A DNA stretch of 64,000 nucleotides from Methylococcales bacterium (lineage in GTDB: Bacteria; Pseudomonadota; Gammaproteobacteria; Methylococcales; Methylomonadaceae): NCBI GenBank assembly GCA_028707085.1, contig JAQTUW010000007.1, positions 24,570-88,569 on the forward strand. Reading direction: 5' to 3'. The notes below the pieces were generated by a model. The model saw only the letters and a program-made list of their open reading frames with translations. It searched no databases and was not told where the DNA came from. Made by a program: the position numbers and the translations under genes. Positions 53,414-63,354 of this stretch are shown in pieces (within the stretch, counting starts at the first letter, position 1; each line of letters starts with the position of its first letter).

Positions 53414-54115
53414 TTAAGCCCTGTTTTTTCGACGAAAGCCAAAGCCCAACAGGCCGGAGGCCAGTAATGCAATGCTGGTCGGCTCGGGTATGGCTGAGCC
53501 TGAGGATATACTTGGATTGGTGTAGTTATAGGTAACGGTTACTGCGGTCGCTTCCGTGGTTTTAAAGCCGACTGTGTCGTCGCCATTGCCGCCGCTAAAA
53601 CCGGAAGTGCCTGAGGCCGAAGCATTCAGAACCCAGGTGCCGGGAGAGCTGGATTCAAATCCGGTTAGAGTGGTTGGCAGGCTAAATGTGGTGCCGGCGG
53701 TATTTTGGCCGCTATAGCTATTGGTAAAAGTGCCGTCGGTGGTTGTGGCGGCGGGAATGCTGACATTGTCCGTGTCTGCGGAGATGTTCAGCAGCAGGGT
53801 TCCGGAAAAGGCGGTTGAGGTAAATTGCTGCAGCCCGCCTAGTGTCAGATGGATATTATCTATCGTAGGATCAGGGTTGTCGCCGTTTACGGTGACGCCT
53901 ATATTGCCGGTATAACTGACGGTCACGCTTTCCAGCGTACCCAGTGAGGTGTCGAAGTCGGTAATATTCAGCGCAATCGGATAGGTGCTCAATTTTTGAA
54001 GATTGTCGGCCGCGCCATAATTGTAAGTAAAGGATTCGCTGGCCGCATTCACGTTACTGCTGAGCATTAAAGCTAAGGCCAGTGTGGATGCGGGGTTTAT
54101 ATATGTTTTTTTCAT
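53414..54115 (-). CDS. PEP-CTERM sorting domain protein
   Basis: Signal peptide; C-term SAIPEPTSIALLASGLLGFGFRRKNRA. Confidence 0.92.
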   Translation of the reverse strand: MKKTYINPASTLALALMLSSNVNAASESFTYNYGAADNLQKLSTYPIALNITDFDTSLGTLESVTVSYTGNIGVTVNGDNPDPTIDNIHLTLGGLQQFTSTAFSGTLLLNISADTDNVSIPAATTTDGTFTNSYSGQNTAGTTFSLPTTLTGFESSSPGTWVLNASASGTSGFSGGNGDDTVGFKTTEATAVTVTYNYTNPSISSGSAIPEPTSIALLASGLLGFGFRRKNRA

Positions 54116-55631
54116 ATTCGTTTTTGTCCTAATTATCTTGAAAGAGCAATTAAATATAGCAATTGAATGGATCCGTCTTTTTGGCTAGAAGCAGAGGTCG
54201 TCCGCTTCTTCTCATCTTGCCTGCTTGAAAGAGTCGGCATTACTTTCCATAGCAGCATTCCTGCCAAATATTTTACAGCACATTTCATGCCATATTTATT
54301 TTTCTTTTTTAAATCAGTATATTATTTTTTGGTAATTTGCTCCCGCGACTGAGTTTGTAAGATTTTCTGGAATTGGAGGGGTTAAAAAAACCTTTAATTA
54401 ATTGTGTGTTTAATGGGAAATATTAAGCCTATACAAAAGGTTGTATGGCTTTGCAGTCTTTTGGTGGGTAGAGATGTGTTTTTGTGCTGTTTGTATAAAA
54501 TCATGAAGTGTAAAGTTTTCCGACACTGAAATAAGGAAAGAGATGATGGTTCGCTCGGTATGTTGGTGCGGATCGGTTTGAACTGTCTTGCAGGCTATAA
54601 ATAAAAAATAAGCAATAACAGTTTGTTTTAAAATATATTTTTTTGATTGGTGTGCGCATGTTAAAAAATTAATTGTGATGGACTTCACAAAACAGGGCGA
54701 ATTAAGGTGAGGCTAATAAAGTGTAAAAAAATCCGACACTGCATTGGCTGATCTGCACGGTTTTTGCCGGCTGTTTTAAGTGGGGTGTTGATGGCTTGTT
54801 GTTAAAATGAACAAATAAATCAAATGCCTGCTCCGAGTATTTTGATCTTTCATATGTTGTGTGGGGTCTCAGGCAAAGCTATTTTTAATAAAATTGAGCT
54901 TTTTTGCGTGTAATGAAATTCGACTATTACATTTTTCAAGTTTTAACAAGCTGTAAAAAATAACAGGAGCAGGTGGCAATATTGACGTGCACATTCTGTT
55001 GGATTCTTCATTGGTTCGGATGGATTTCGAAAAGACGCTTTTTTGATGGTTGGCTGCTGACTTTTATAGATCAATTGTTTGTCGTTCGAGCAAGTTATAT
55101 CCGGTTTTTGGGGTTTCCTGTCGAGGGCTTGTTGCTGCAAATAAAAGTTGTTTTCTTATGGTTAGAAATTCGGAGTTTTTAGTGGATGCAGTAAAACCAT
55201 TCCTGAAAAAATAGACATGTAAAATATAGGGTTAATTGTTCGTATTGCATGCTTTTACATAAGTCTCTGGGCTGAATTGATGTCGGGTAATTCGCTTTAT
55301 GTTTATGGCGACAAGTGGCGGACTAAAGATTTGGTTTGTAATTCAATGCTTCCATGAATGTTTAATTGAAAGCCGCAAGACGGCGTTCGTTAAAAGCCTA
55401 ATTACCATATAAAAAACAAGTTAAATAAGGCGTTGAATCTTATAGAGGCAGATAATTTGATCTCTTTTAATTTAAAGTGTGATATTATTTTTTTGCATTG
55501 CGCAAGCCGTAAACTATGACAGGTAAAAGCGCTCATATATTGGCGCGTTTAATGCATGTGTTTTATGTCTGGATGATTTCAGTACGAAGGAGCGATAAGA
55601 AGAAAGTGTTGTGATTTGTAAGAATAAATAG

Positions 55632-56450
55632 GTGATAAACATGAAGACTGAGGTGATGATACATAGCATCCTGAGTAGTCCGGTCAAGACGATTTTGCTT
55701 TCGCTGTTCGCCTTTTCGGCGCAAGCCGGGCTGGTGGTGACCAATGGCGGCTTTGAAGAGACTACCCTGAGTGGTTCCGGGTTGGTGACCAACTCCAATT
55801 TAACCGGTTGGCAGACTACTTCCGGCTATACGTTTCTGGTCGCCCCGGGCGATGCGGGCATAAATTTGGGTACCGGCATCAGTTTGTGGGATAGCAATAC
55901 CAATGGTGGTCTAGATCCCATTCCCGGCGCCAGCCCGCTTGGCGGCAATTTTATTGTCTCCGATGGCGCGTATGAAATGGGGGAGTTGTACCAAACCCTG
56001 ACCGGTTTGGTGGCGGGACGGCAATATGATGTGACGTTTTATCAGGCTGCCGGTCAGCAATACACTTTTACAGGCGACACCCAGGAAGAGTGGCAGGTCA
56101 CTCTGGGCGGTACGCTGACATCCGGGCAGAGCGTGACCCTGGAAAATGCGCAGACCGCTACCAATATCACCACGATTACTGGTGGGCAGACCCAAACCTC
56201 GGCGCTAATGAGCAACCCCAGTCATGGCTTTACCAATTGGGAGCAGCAAACCCTGCAATTTACTGCTACATCGTCCAGCGAACTGCTAGGTTTTCTGGCT
56301 GTAGGTTCGCCGTTGGGGCAGCCGCCGTTTGTGTTGCTGGACGGCGTGACTGTTGAAGCGATACCTGAACCGGAAACTCTTCTGTTGCTGGGCGAGGGTT
56401 TGCTGTCCATGGTGGCGGCGGGCAGACGGCAAATGAAGCATAAGGTTTGA
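55632..56450 (+). CDS. PEP-CTERM protein, tandem paralogue 1 (NGGFE carbohydrate-binding-like fold)
   Basis: VTNGGFEETTLSGSGLVTNSNLTGWQTTSGYTFLVAPGDAG...AIPEPETLLLLGEGLLSMVAAGRRQMKHKV. Confidence 0.9.
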   Translation: MINMKTEVMIHSILSSPVKTILLSLFAFSAQAGLVVTNGGFEETTLSGSGLVTNSNLTGWQTTSGYTFLVAPGDAGINLGTGISLWDSNTNGGLDPIPGASPLGGNFIVSDGAYEMGELYQTLTGLVAGRQYDVTFYQAAGQQYTFTGDTQEEWQVTLGGTLTSGQSVTLENAQTATNITTITGGQTQTSALMSNPSHGFTNWEQQTLQFTATSSSELLGFLAVGSPLGQPPFVLLDGVTVEAIPEPETLLLLGEGLLSMVAAGRRQMKHKV

Positions 56451-56505
56451 TTATCGCTTTAATCCGTCAAGCGGGTGGGGCATAAAGCTTCCCCGCAGCC
56501 ACGGG

Positions 56506-56540
56506 AAGGGGTATCGTTTTTCAGACGCTACCCCTTTTTT
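56506..56540 (+). terminator. Rho-independent terminator of paralogue 1
   Basis: AAGGGGTATCGTTTTTCAGACGCTACCCCTTTTTT. Confidence 0.8.
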
Positions 56541-56966
56541 GTTTGTACTCCGCATCAACGCATGCTGTCCGGATGAACCGGATTAAAACAGACAAATTGC
56601 AAGACGCCTGGTTTTGTTATTTAAAGAATTAATTGCTGAATTGTCCGACGTTTTAATTAAGAATAAATGCGTTGCCGACAGGCTTGTCGCATTGTTGCCA
56701 AAGATGCGCCGTGTATTGTGCTTATTATAAAGATGATGTAATGGGTTATACCGATTTAAAAACAGTGACTGCGTGACATCTGTTGAAATAAAATTGTAAC
56801 AATACCTATGTTAATCAATCGCTGACGAATTGATTAGCATAGGTATTGATTCAGGTCGATTAACTGGATAAAACTGCAAGGTTTTTTGAGTTATTGACGG
56901 ATTGATATTTTTAGATGTATTGAAGTTTTAAATTTTTTGAAGATGAAATTAAGAATGAGAGATGAA

Positions 56967-57788
56967 ATGAAAAAGAATGTAACACTAGGCAAGATGTCGG
57001 TTATAAGTTTAAAGACGCTTTTGCTTTCAATGTTTGCCTTTTCAGCGCAAGCGAGGCTGGTTACCGATTTGGTGACCAACGGTGGTTTTGAAGAGACCAC
57101 CTTAGGCGGTTCCGGGCTGGTGACCAATTCCGATTTAACCGGCTGGCAGACCACTTCGGGCTATACGTTTCTGGTCGCCCCAGGCGATGCCGGCACGAAT
57201 CTGGGTAACGGCATCAGTTTGTGGGATAGCAATACCAATGGTGGTCTGGATTCCATTCCCGGCGCCAGTCCTGCCAGCGGCAATTTTATTGTCTCCGACG
57301 GCGCCTACCAAATGGGCGAGCTTTACCAAACCCTGACCGGTCTGATAGCCGGGCAGCAGTATGATGTAACGTTTTATCAGGCCGCCGGTCAGCAATACAC
57401 TTACACTGGCAACACTCAGGAGGAATGGCAGGTCACTTTGGGCGGCGCGCTGACTACCGGTCAGTCCGTGACCCTGGAAAATGGCCAAATCGCTACCAAT
57501 GTCACCACGATTACTGGTGGGCAGACCCTAACCTCGGCGCTAATGAGTAACCCCAGTAAAGGTTTTACCAATTGGGAACAGCAGACCCTGCAATTTACCG
57601 CAACCGCGTCTAGCGAACTGCTGGGTTTTCTGGCTGTAGGTTCGCCGCTGGGACAGCCGCCGTTTGTATTGTTGGACGGGGTGACAGTCCAAGCGGCAAT
57701 TCCGGAACCGGAAACCCTTCTGCTGCTAGGCATCGGTTTGCTGGGCATGCTGGTCGCGGGTAGACAGCAATTGAATCGCAAGGTCTGA
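56967..57788 (+). CDS. PEP-CTERM protein, tandem paralogue 2
   Basis: Near-identical to paralogue 1 over the mature domain; C-term AIPEPETLLLLGIGLLGMLVAGRQQLNRKV; start uncertain (56937 or 56967). Confidence 0.9.
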   Translation: MKKNVTLGKMSVISLKTLLLSMFAFSAQARLVTDLVTNGGFEETTLGGSGLVTNSDLTGWQTTSGYTFLVAPGDAGTNLGNGISLWDSNTNGGLDSIPGASPASGNFIVSDGAYQMGELYQTLTGLIAGQQYDVTFYQAAGQQYTYTGNTQEEWQVTLGGALTTGQSVTLENGQIATNVTTITGGQTLTSALMSNPSKGFTNWEQQTLQFTATASSELLGFLAVGSPLGQPPFVLLDGVTVQAAIPEPETLLLLGIGLLGMLVAGRQQLNRKV

Positions 57789-57843
57789 TATTGTCCGATC
57801 CGCCAGACGGGTGAGGCATAATACTTGCCCGTTCTGATAATTA

Positions 57844-57876
57844 AGGGGTGGCGTTTTTTGGACGGCGCCCCTTTTT
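57844..57876 (+). terminator. Terminator-like hairpin after paralogue 2
   Basis: AAGGGGTGGCGTTTTTTGGACGGCGCCCCTTTTT. Confidence 0.65.
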
Positions 57877-57899
57877 ATTGATATCGCCTAGGGTCTGTT

Positions 57900-58730
57900 A
57901 TGGAAGTGATTCGACAATTAGCGCAGCATCTCCCGCCGGTCGCCCTGGATTTGTTCCGTTTGTGCATCTGGCTACTGCTTTTGATGCTGATCTTTATCCC
58001 GTTGGAAAGGCTGTTTGGTCAGCGGCGGCAAAAAATTTTCCGTACGGCAGTGTTGACGGATCTGGGCTATTATTTTCTCAGCGGCATGCTGGCGACACGT
58101 TTATTGCTCGCCCCGCTGGCAATTCTTGCCTGGGGCCTGCATTACCTTGTTCCTGTCCAGTTGCAGCAATGGACTGCAAGTCTGCCGTTGGGGATACGCT
58201 TTTTAGCGGCGATGGTGGTCGGCGAGTTCGGTACTTACTGGGGACACCGCTGGCAGCATGAAATTCCCTGGTTATGGCGTTTTCACGCCATTCATCACAG
58301 CGCGGAACAGATAGACTGGCTGGTGAATACCCGCGCGCATCCGGTCGATCTGGTTTTTACCCGGCTTTGCGGTTTCATCCCCATGTATGCCCTGGGTCTG
58401 GTTCAAGCGGGGGGCAAGCCGGACGCCATGACTGTGCTGGTTATTTTCGTCGGTACTTTGTGGGGTTTTTTTATACATGCCAATTTGCGCTGGCGTTTTG
58501 GCTGGTTGGAATGGTTAATCTCGACGCCACATTTTCATCATTGGCACCATACCAACGACGGGAATGCACTGATCAACAAAAATTATGCCGCCATGCTGCC
58601 CTGGGTAGACATGTTGTTCGGTACCTTTTACCTGCCCGGCAAGCAATGGCCGTTCAAATACGGTATTAACGGGCCTATGGCGGACAGTCTGTTCCGCCAG
58701 CTCGTCCAGCCCTTCGGTTACCGGGCCTGA
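57900..58730 (+). CDS. Sterol desaturase/fatty acid hydroxylase family protein
   Basis: His motifs HRWQHE, WRFHAIHHSAEQIDW, FHHWHHTNDG. Confidence 0.92.
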   Translation: MEVIRQLAQHLPPVALDLFRLCIWLLLLMLIFIPLERLFGQRRQKIFRTAVLTDLGYYFLSGMLATRLLLAPLAILAWGLHYLVPVQLQQWTASLPLGIRFLAAMVVGEFGTYWGHRWQHEIPWLWRFHAIHHSAEQIDWLVNTRAHPVDLVFTRLCGFIPMYALGLVQAGGKPDAMTVLVIFVGTLWGFFIHANLRWRFGWLEWLISTPHFHHWHHTNDGNALINKNYAAMLPWVDMLFGTFYLPGKQWPFKYGINGPMADSLFRQLVQPFGYRA

Positions 58731-58755
58731 ATTCTGTTGCCGGCGGTGGTCATAT

Positions 58756-60837
58756 TTAATCCCTGACCCAGTCCTCGACCAGGCGGCTGGGTATATGCGG
58801 CGTTTCGCTGGATTGCGGAAAGTTTTTGCCGCTGAGAACGCAATAGATCACCCGTAGCGTGTCGGCCAGCAATAGCCAGATGATCAGCAAAAACAGGGCT
58901 GTTAAACCGGCGTTTAAATAATCGTTAAAAATCAGACGCGAGGCGTTGCTCAATTGCTCGTCCGCCAGCAGGCCTCTAGCAAGCTTGTCAGACAAATCGG
59001 CGGCATGCGCCAGAAAACCGATACGCAGATCGCTGGCGAACAGCTTTTCCCAGGCCGCGCAACTGGTGACCAGAATTAGCCATGACAGCGGTACAGCCGT
59101 TACCCATACATATTTTAGTTTGCCGGTTTTCACCAGGATGGTGGTGGCCACACAAAGTGCGATTGCCGCCAGCATCTGGTTGGCAATGCCGAATAAAGGC
59201 CAAAGACTGTTAATGCCGCCCAGCGGGTCGATAGTGCCCATATACAGAAAATAGCCCCAGCCGCAGACCACTGCGGCGCTGCTAAGCAGGATGCCGGGAT
59301 AGCTGCCGGTTTTGCCCAGTCCAGGACTGAAATTACCCAGCATGTCCTGCAGCATGAAGCGGGCGACGCGGGTGCCTGCATCCAGCGTGGTTAGAATGAA
59401 CAGCGCTTCAAACATGATGGCAAAGTGATACCAGACCGCCAGCAGATCCTGGCCGAAAACCCGTGAAAACAGGCTGGCCATGCCGACAGCCAGCGAGGGC
59501 GCGCCGCCGGTGCGGGCAAACAGGCTGGTTTCGCCCATGGTCTGCGCCAGTTGCTGCATTTGTTCGGCGCTGACCGGAAAGCCCCAGCCGCTGATGGTGG
59601 CCGCCGCCACCGCCGCTTCCTTGCCGACGATGCCGGCGGGACTGTTGATGGCGAAATAAACGCCCGGTTCCAGCACCGTGGCGGCGATCATGGCCATAAT
59701 GGCTACAAACGATTCCATCATCATGGCGCCGTAACCGATGAAACGGGCGTCGGTTTCGTTTGCCAGCAGTTTAGGCGTGGTGCCGGAGGAAATCAGGGCG
59801 TGAAAGCCGGAAATGGCGCCGCAGGCTATGGTGATAAACACGAAAGGGAACAGTTTGCCGCCGAAAATGGGGCCGCTGCCGTCTATGAATTGGGTCAGGG
59901 CCGGCATTTTCAACTCGGGACGCAGCAAAATGATGCTGAACGCCAGCGCCGAGATGGTGCCCAGCTTCATGAAAGTGGATAGGTAGTCGCGTGGAGCCAG
60001 CAGCAGCCAGACCGGCAATACGGCCGCGGCAAAGCCGTAAACGATCACCATTACCGCCAGTTGTTTGGCGTCAAAGTCGAACCAGCCGCGCAAATCCGGG
60101 CTGGCGTCCAGCCAGCCGCCGCCGATAACCGACAAAATTAACAGGGATACGCCAATCAGGCTGGTTTCCAGCACTCTGCCGGGGCGGAGTTGGTGCAAAT
60201 ACAGCCCCATCAGCACTGCGATGGGAATGGTGGCGGCAACCGTGGCGGTCGCCCACGGACTGTGTTTCATGGCGTTCACCACCACCAGTCCCAAAACGGC
60301 GATCAGGATAATCATGATCATCATCACCCCCAGCATTGCCGCGCTACCGCCAATGACGCCCAGTTCGTCCTTGGCCATTTGTCCCAGGGAGCGGCCGTCG
60401 CGACGGATAGAGAAAAACAGCGTGACGAAGTCCTGGACGCAACCGCCCAGTACGGCGCCGATCAGAATCCACAAGGTGCCAGGCAGGTAACCGAATTGGG
60501 CGGCCAGTGTCGGGCCTATCAGCGGGCCGGGCCCGGCGATGGCTGCAAAGTGGTGGCCAAACACCACCCATTTGTGGGTAGGCATAAAATCCTGACCATC
60601 GTTAAAGCGCTCGGCTGGCGTGGCGCGGCTACCGTCCAGCATTAATACTTTTGCAGCGATAAAGGCGCTGTAAAACCGGTATCCCAGCGCATAAACGCAA
60701 ACCGCAGCCACCAGCAGCCACATACTGTTGATGGTTTCTCCACGGTGCAGGGCGATACCGCCAATAGCCCCGGCTCCCAGCAGGGTGACGGCTGACCAGA
60801 GTAGGGTGAAAGGAAGGGCGGATTTATTGCCTGACAT
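58756..60837 (-). CDS. cstA: Carbon starvation protein CstA family transporter
   Basis: FMPTHKWVVFGHHFAAIAGPGPLIGPTLAAQFGYLPGTLWILIGAVLGGCVQDFVTLFFSIRRDGRSLGQMA. Confidence 0.95.
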   Translation of the reverse strand: MSGNKSALPFTLLWSAVTLLGAGAIGGIALHRGETINSMWLLVAAVCVYALGYRFYSAFIAAKVLMLDGSRATPAERFNDGQDFMPTHKWVVFGHHFAAIAGPGPLIGPTLAAQFGYLPGTLWILIGAVLGGCVQDFVTLFFSIRRDGRSLGQMAKDELGVIGGSAAMLGVMMIMIILIAVLGLVVVNAMKHSPWATATVAATIPIAVLMGLYLHQLRPGRVLETSLIGVSLLILSVIGGGWLDASPDLRGWFDFDAKQLAVMVIVYGFAAAVLPVWLLLAPRDYLSTFMKLGTISALAFSIILLRPELKMPALTQFIDGSGPIFGGKLFPFVFITIACGAISGFHALISSGTTPKLLANETDARFIGYGAMMMESFVAIMAMIAATVLEPGVYFAINSPAGIVGKEAAVAAATISGWGFPVSAEQMQQLAQTMGETSLFARTGGAPSLAVGMASLFSRVFGQDLLAVWYHFAIMFEALFILTTLDAGTRVARFMLQDMLGNFSPGLGKTGSYPGILLSSAAVVCGWGYFLYMGTIDPLGGINSLWPLFGIANQMLAAIALCVATTILVKTGKLKYVWVTAVPLSWLILVTSCAAWEKLFASDLRIGFLAHAADLSDKLARGLLADEQLSNASRLIFNDYLNAGLTALFLLIIWLLLADTLRVIYCVLSGKNFPQSSETPHIPSRLVEDWVRD

Positions 60838-60972
60838 GCTGTGATCCTGATGCAAGTTAAAGAAAATCCGCTTCGTGCATTTGTTGAAGCCCAATTTGGG
60901 TTGCTCGACGGAGGCAGGCAAAAGCCGAACCTGTCTATCCTCATATGCCTTTATCCGCGGAATTGCGGCATT

Positions 60973-61464
60973 TTAATACCGGATGGCCACAATGTAATAT
61001 TTGTTTTCCTGCGCGCCCTGCCGAAACACCACTTCGTCGTCAAGCTGCTTTTTTAGCAGGGCGCCGGCCAGCGGCGAATCCAGGCTGATTAATCCGCCGC
61101 TGGTGTCGATTTCGTCGGCGCCGACAATACGGTAGGTGATTTCCTCGCCGGTCATGGTTTCCAGCGTTACCCATGCTCCGAAGAATACCTGCTTCTGATT
61201 GCCCGGTTTTTCCGATACCACTGTCAGAGCGGGCAATCTTTTTTGCAGATAATGAATGCGTCTGTCAATTTCCCGCAGTTCTTTTTTGCGGTAGATGTAT
61301 TCGGCATTTTCCGAACGGTCGCCTTCCGCCGCAGCGGCGGAGAGTGCGGCGGTAACGTGTTTGCGGCGTTCCCAGAGCTGTTTTAGTTCGCTTTCCAGAA
61401 CCCTATAACCGGCGGCGGTGATATAAGGCGATGATTTTGGGCGTGGCGGTCTCCAGCGTGACAT
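60973..61464 (-). CDS. greB: Transcription elongation factor GreB
   Basis: YITAAGYRVLESELKQLWERRKHVTAALSAAAAEGDRSENAEYIYRKKELREIDRRIHYL. Confidence 0.94.
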   Translation of the reverse strand: MSRWRPPRPKSSPYITAAGYRVLESELKQLWERRKHVTAALSAAAAEGDRSENAEYIYRKKELREIDRRIHYLQKRLPALTVVSEKPGNQKQVFFGAWVTLETMTGEEITYRIVGADEIDTSGGLISLDSPLAGALLKKQLDDEVVFRQGAQENKYYIVAIRY

Positions 61465-61520
61465 ATATTGGCAGTTTAACGGGTATAATAAAAAGCTTTT
61501 AATTCATTTGAAAAACAACT

Positions 61521-62000
61521 ATGCAAATTACCGATAAAACTGCTGTTTCCATTCATTATACCTTAACCGATAACGGCGGCGAACAACTGGACAGTTCGAT
61601 AGGCGCAGAGCCGCTAGTATACCTGCATGGCGCAGGCAATATCATCCCGGGCCTGGAAAATGCTCTGACGGGTAGGCGGATCGGTGAAAAACTGAATGTC
61701 ACTATTGCCCCGGAACAGGCTTACGGAGTAATAGACGAGAACATGACGCAGGTTGTTTCCAGAAAAATGTTCGAGGGTATGGATATCGAGATCGGCATGC
61801 AATTTCATGCCGATGTCAGCCATGGTTCAGGCGTCATCACTATCGCCGAAATTAATGGCGATGATATCACCATAGATGGCAATCACCCGCTGGCCGGCGT
61901 CACCCTGAACTTTGATGTGGAAGTGGTGGACGTCCGTCCGGCCACCGACGACGAACTTGCTCATGGCCATGTGCATGGTTCCGGTTGCGAGCACCACTAA
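61521..62000 (+). CDS. slyD: SlyD-type FKBP peptidyl-prolyl isomerase
   Basis: DKTAVSIHYTLTDNGGEQLDSSIGAEPLVYLHGAGNIIPGLENALTGRRIGEKLNVTI; His-rich tail GHVHGSGCEHH. Confidence 0.94.
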   Translation: MQITDKTAVSIHYTLTDNGGEQLDSSIGAEPLVYLHGAGNIIPGLENALTGRRIGEKLNVTIAPEQAYGVIDENMTQVVSRKMFEGMDIEIGMQFHADVSHGSGVITIAEINGDDITIDGNHPLAGVTLNFDVEVVDVRPATDDELAHGHVHGSGCEHH

Positions 62001-62044
62001 AAGGTTGTTGAAAAATCATTTCCGCCAAGTGGGTGGACGGTCTG

Positions 62045-62070
62045 CGCCCTCTCCCCCGGTGGGGAGGGCG
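62045..62070. repeat. GC-rich imperfect hairpin CGCCCTCTCCCCCGGTGGGGAGGGCG
   Basis: Intergenic between slyD and pstS; similar to the hairpin at 22217. Confidence 0.75.
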
Positions 62071-62145
62071 GGGGTCAAAATGGACGGCGTCGATAAAATG
62101 CCCGTCAGGCATTTATTTTGCGACGGAATTCATTTTGTTCCGCTT

Positions 62146-62163
62146 TCGTCATAATTTTGTAAT
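62146..62163 (+). promoter_or_regulatory. Candidate Pho box upstream of pstS
   Basis: TCGTCAT-AATT-TTGTAAT, two 7-mers at 11-bp period similar to CTGTCAT repeats, about 65 bp upstream of pstS. Confidence 0.5.
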
Positions 62164-62227
62164 GCGGCTTACTTATAGTGACTTCCTGTTATTTTCGATG
62201 TTTCAAATCAAATAAAGAGAGTCATTC

Positions 62228-63262
62228 ATGAACAAGATCGGATTTGTTACCTGCATGCTGGCGATAGTCCTGAATCTGATCTGCCCCGGTTCCGCTGCTG
62301 CGCAAGACGCCTTGAGGATAACCGGTTCCGGAGCCAGTTTTCCGTTTCCACTCTATACGCTGTGGTTCAAGGATTTCAGTAGATTGCACCAGGACGCCGA
62401 TATTGATTATCAGGCAAAAGGCAGCGGCGCCGGTATCCTGGATTTTATCAACCACACCGTAGATTTTGCGGCCAGCGATGCGGCGATGACGGCCGATGAA
62501 ATCGCTCAGGTGCCGGACGGCGTGGTGCTGTTGCCTATGACGGCGGGTGAAATTGTGATCTCCTATAATCTTCCCGGCAATCCTAAGGGTTTGAAGCTGC
62601 CGCGCGATGTCTATCCGGCCATATTCCTCGGCAAGATAACCCGCTGGAATGATGACCGGATTCAGGGCGCCAATCCGGATCAGAAATTACCGGATTTACC
62701 GATTACCGTGGTTCGCCGCGCTGATAGTAGCGGCACCACCTTTGTTTTTACCAGCCATCTCAGCGCGATTGATCCCGAATGGCAGAATGGTCCGGGAGCC
62801 GGCAAAACCGTGGATTGGCCGAATAGCGACAAATTTGTCGCCGCGCCTAAAAACGACGGCGTGACCGCCACCATTAAACAGACCCCGGGAGCCATTGGCT
62901 ACATCGAATACGGTTACGCCATGGGCGCCAGAGTGCCGATGGCGGATCTGCAAAACAGGGCTGGTCATTACATACACCCCAGCACGGAGAGTGGCGAGGA
63001 AGCGCTGGCTGCGACGAAACTGCCGGAAGATTTGATTGCCTGGGTGCTGGATCCGGAGGGTGACAGATCGTACCCGATCGCCACCTTTACCTGGATGCTG
63101 TTTTACCAGCATAACGCAGAGCCGAAGAAGGCGGAGATACTGCGGGAAATGATCGAATACAGTTTGACCGACGGGCAGAAGCAAAGCGCTAAAATGGGCT
63201 ATCTTCCGCTTCCCCAAAACGTTATCTCGGCGGTACGCGCCGCCGCCAGGAAAATTCAGTAA
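62228..63262 (+). CDS. pstS: Phosphate ABC transporter substrate-binding protein
   Basis: LRITGSGASFPFPLYTLWFKDF...DYQAKGSGAGILDFINHTVDFAASDAAMT...TVVRRADSSGTTFVFTSHLS. Confidence 0.97.
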   Translation: MNKIGFVTCMLAIVLNLICPGSAAAQDALRITGSGASFPFPLYTLWFKDFSRLHQDADIDYQAKGSGAGILDFINHTVDFAASDAAMTADEIAQVPDGVVLLPMTAGEIVISYNLPGNPKGLKLPRDVYPAIFLGKITRWNDDRIQGANPDQKLPDLPITVVRRADSSGTTFVFTSHLSAIDPEWQNGPGAGKTVDWPNSDKFVAAPKNDGVTATIKQTPGAIGYIEYGYAMGARVPMADLQNRAGHYIHPSTESGEEALAATKLPEDLIAWVLDPEGDRSYPIATFTWMLFYQHNAEPKKAEILREMIEYSLTDGQKQSAKMGYLPLPQNVISAVRAAARKIQ

Positions 63263-63354
63263 CAGGTTACGCGGGGGCTGATGGCGGCTGGAATAACTCG
63301 AGGCCGCCTGTCTTTTAAGCCTGATATTTTTGTCTCAACTTGAATGATAACCGA

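Noticed and set aside
54410-54688. 92-aa minus-strand ORF in the AT-rich tract
   Set aside because: No recognisable domain or clear ribosome-binding context; not called as a gene.
55514-57154. Similar antisense ORFs (55514-55798 and 56891-57154) opposite both PEP-CTERM genes
   Set aside because: Their similarity is explained by the paralogy of the sense genes; no independent coding evidence.
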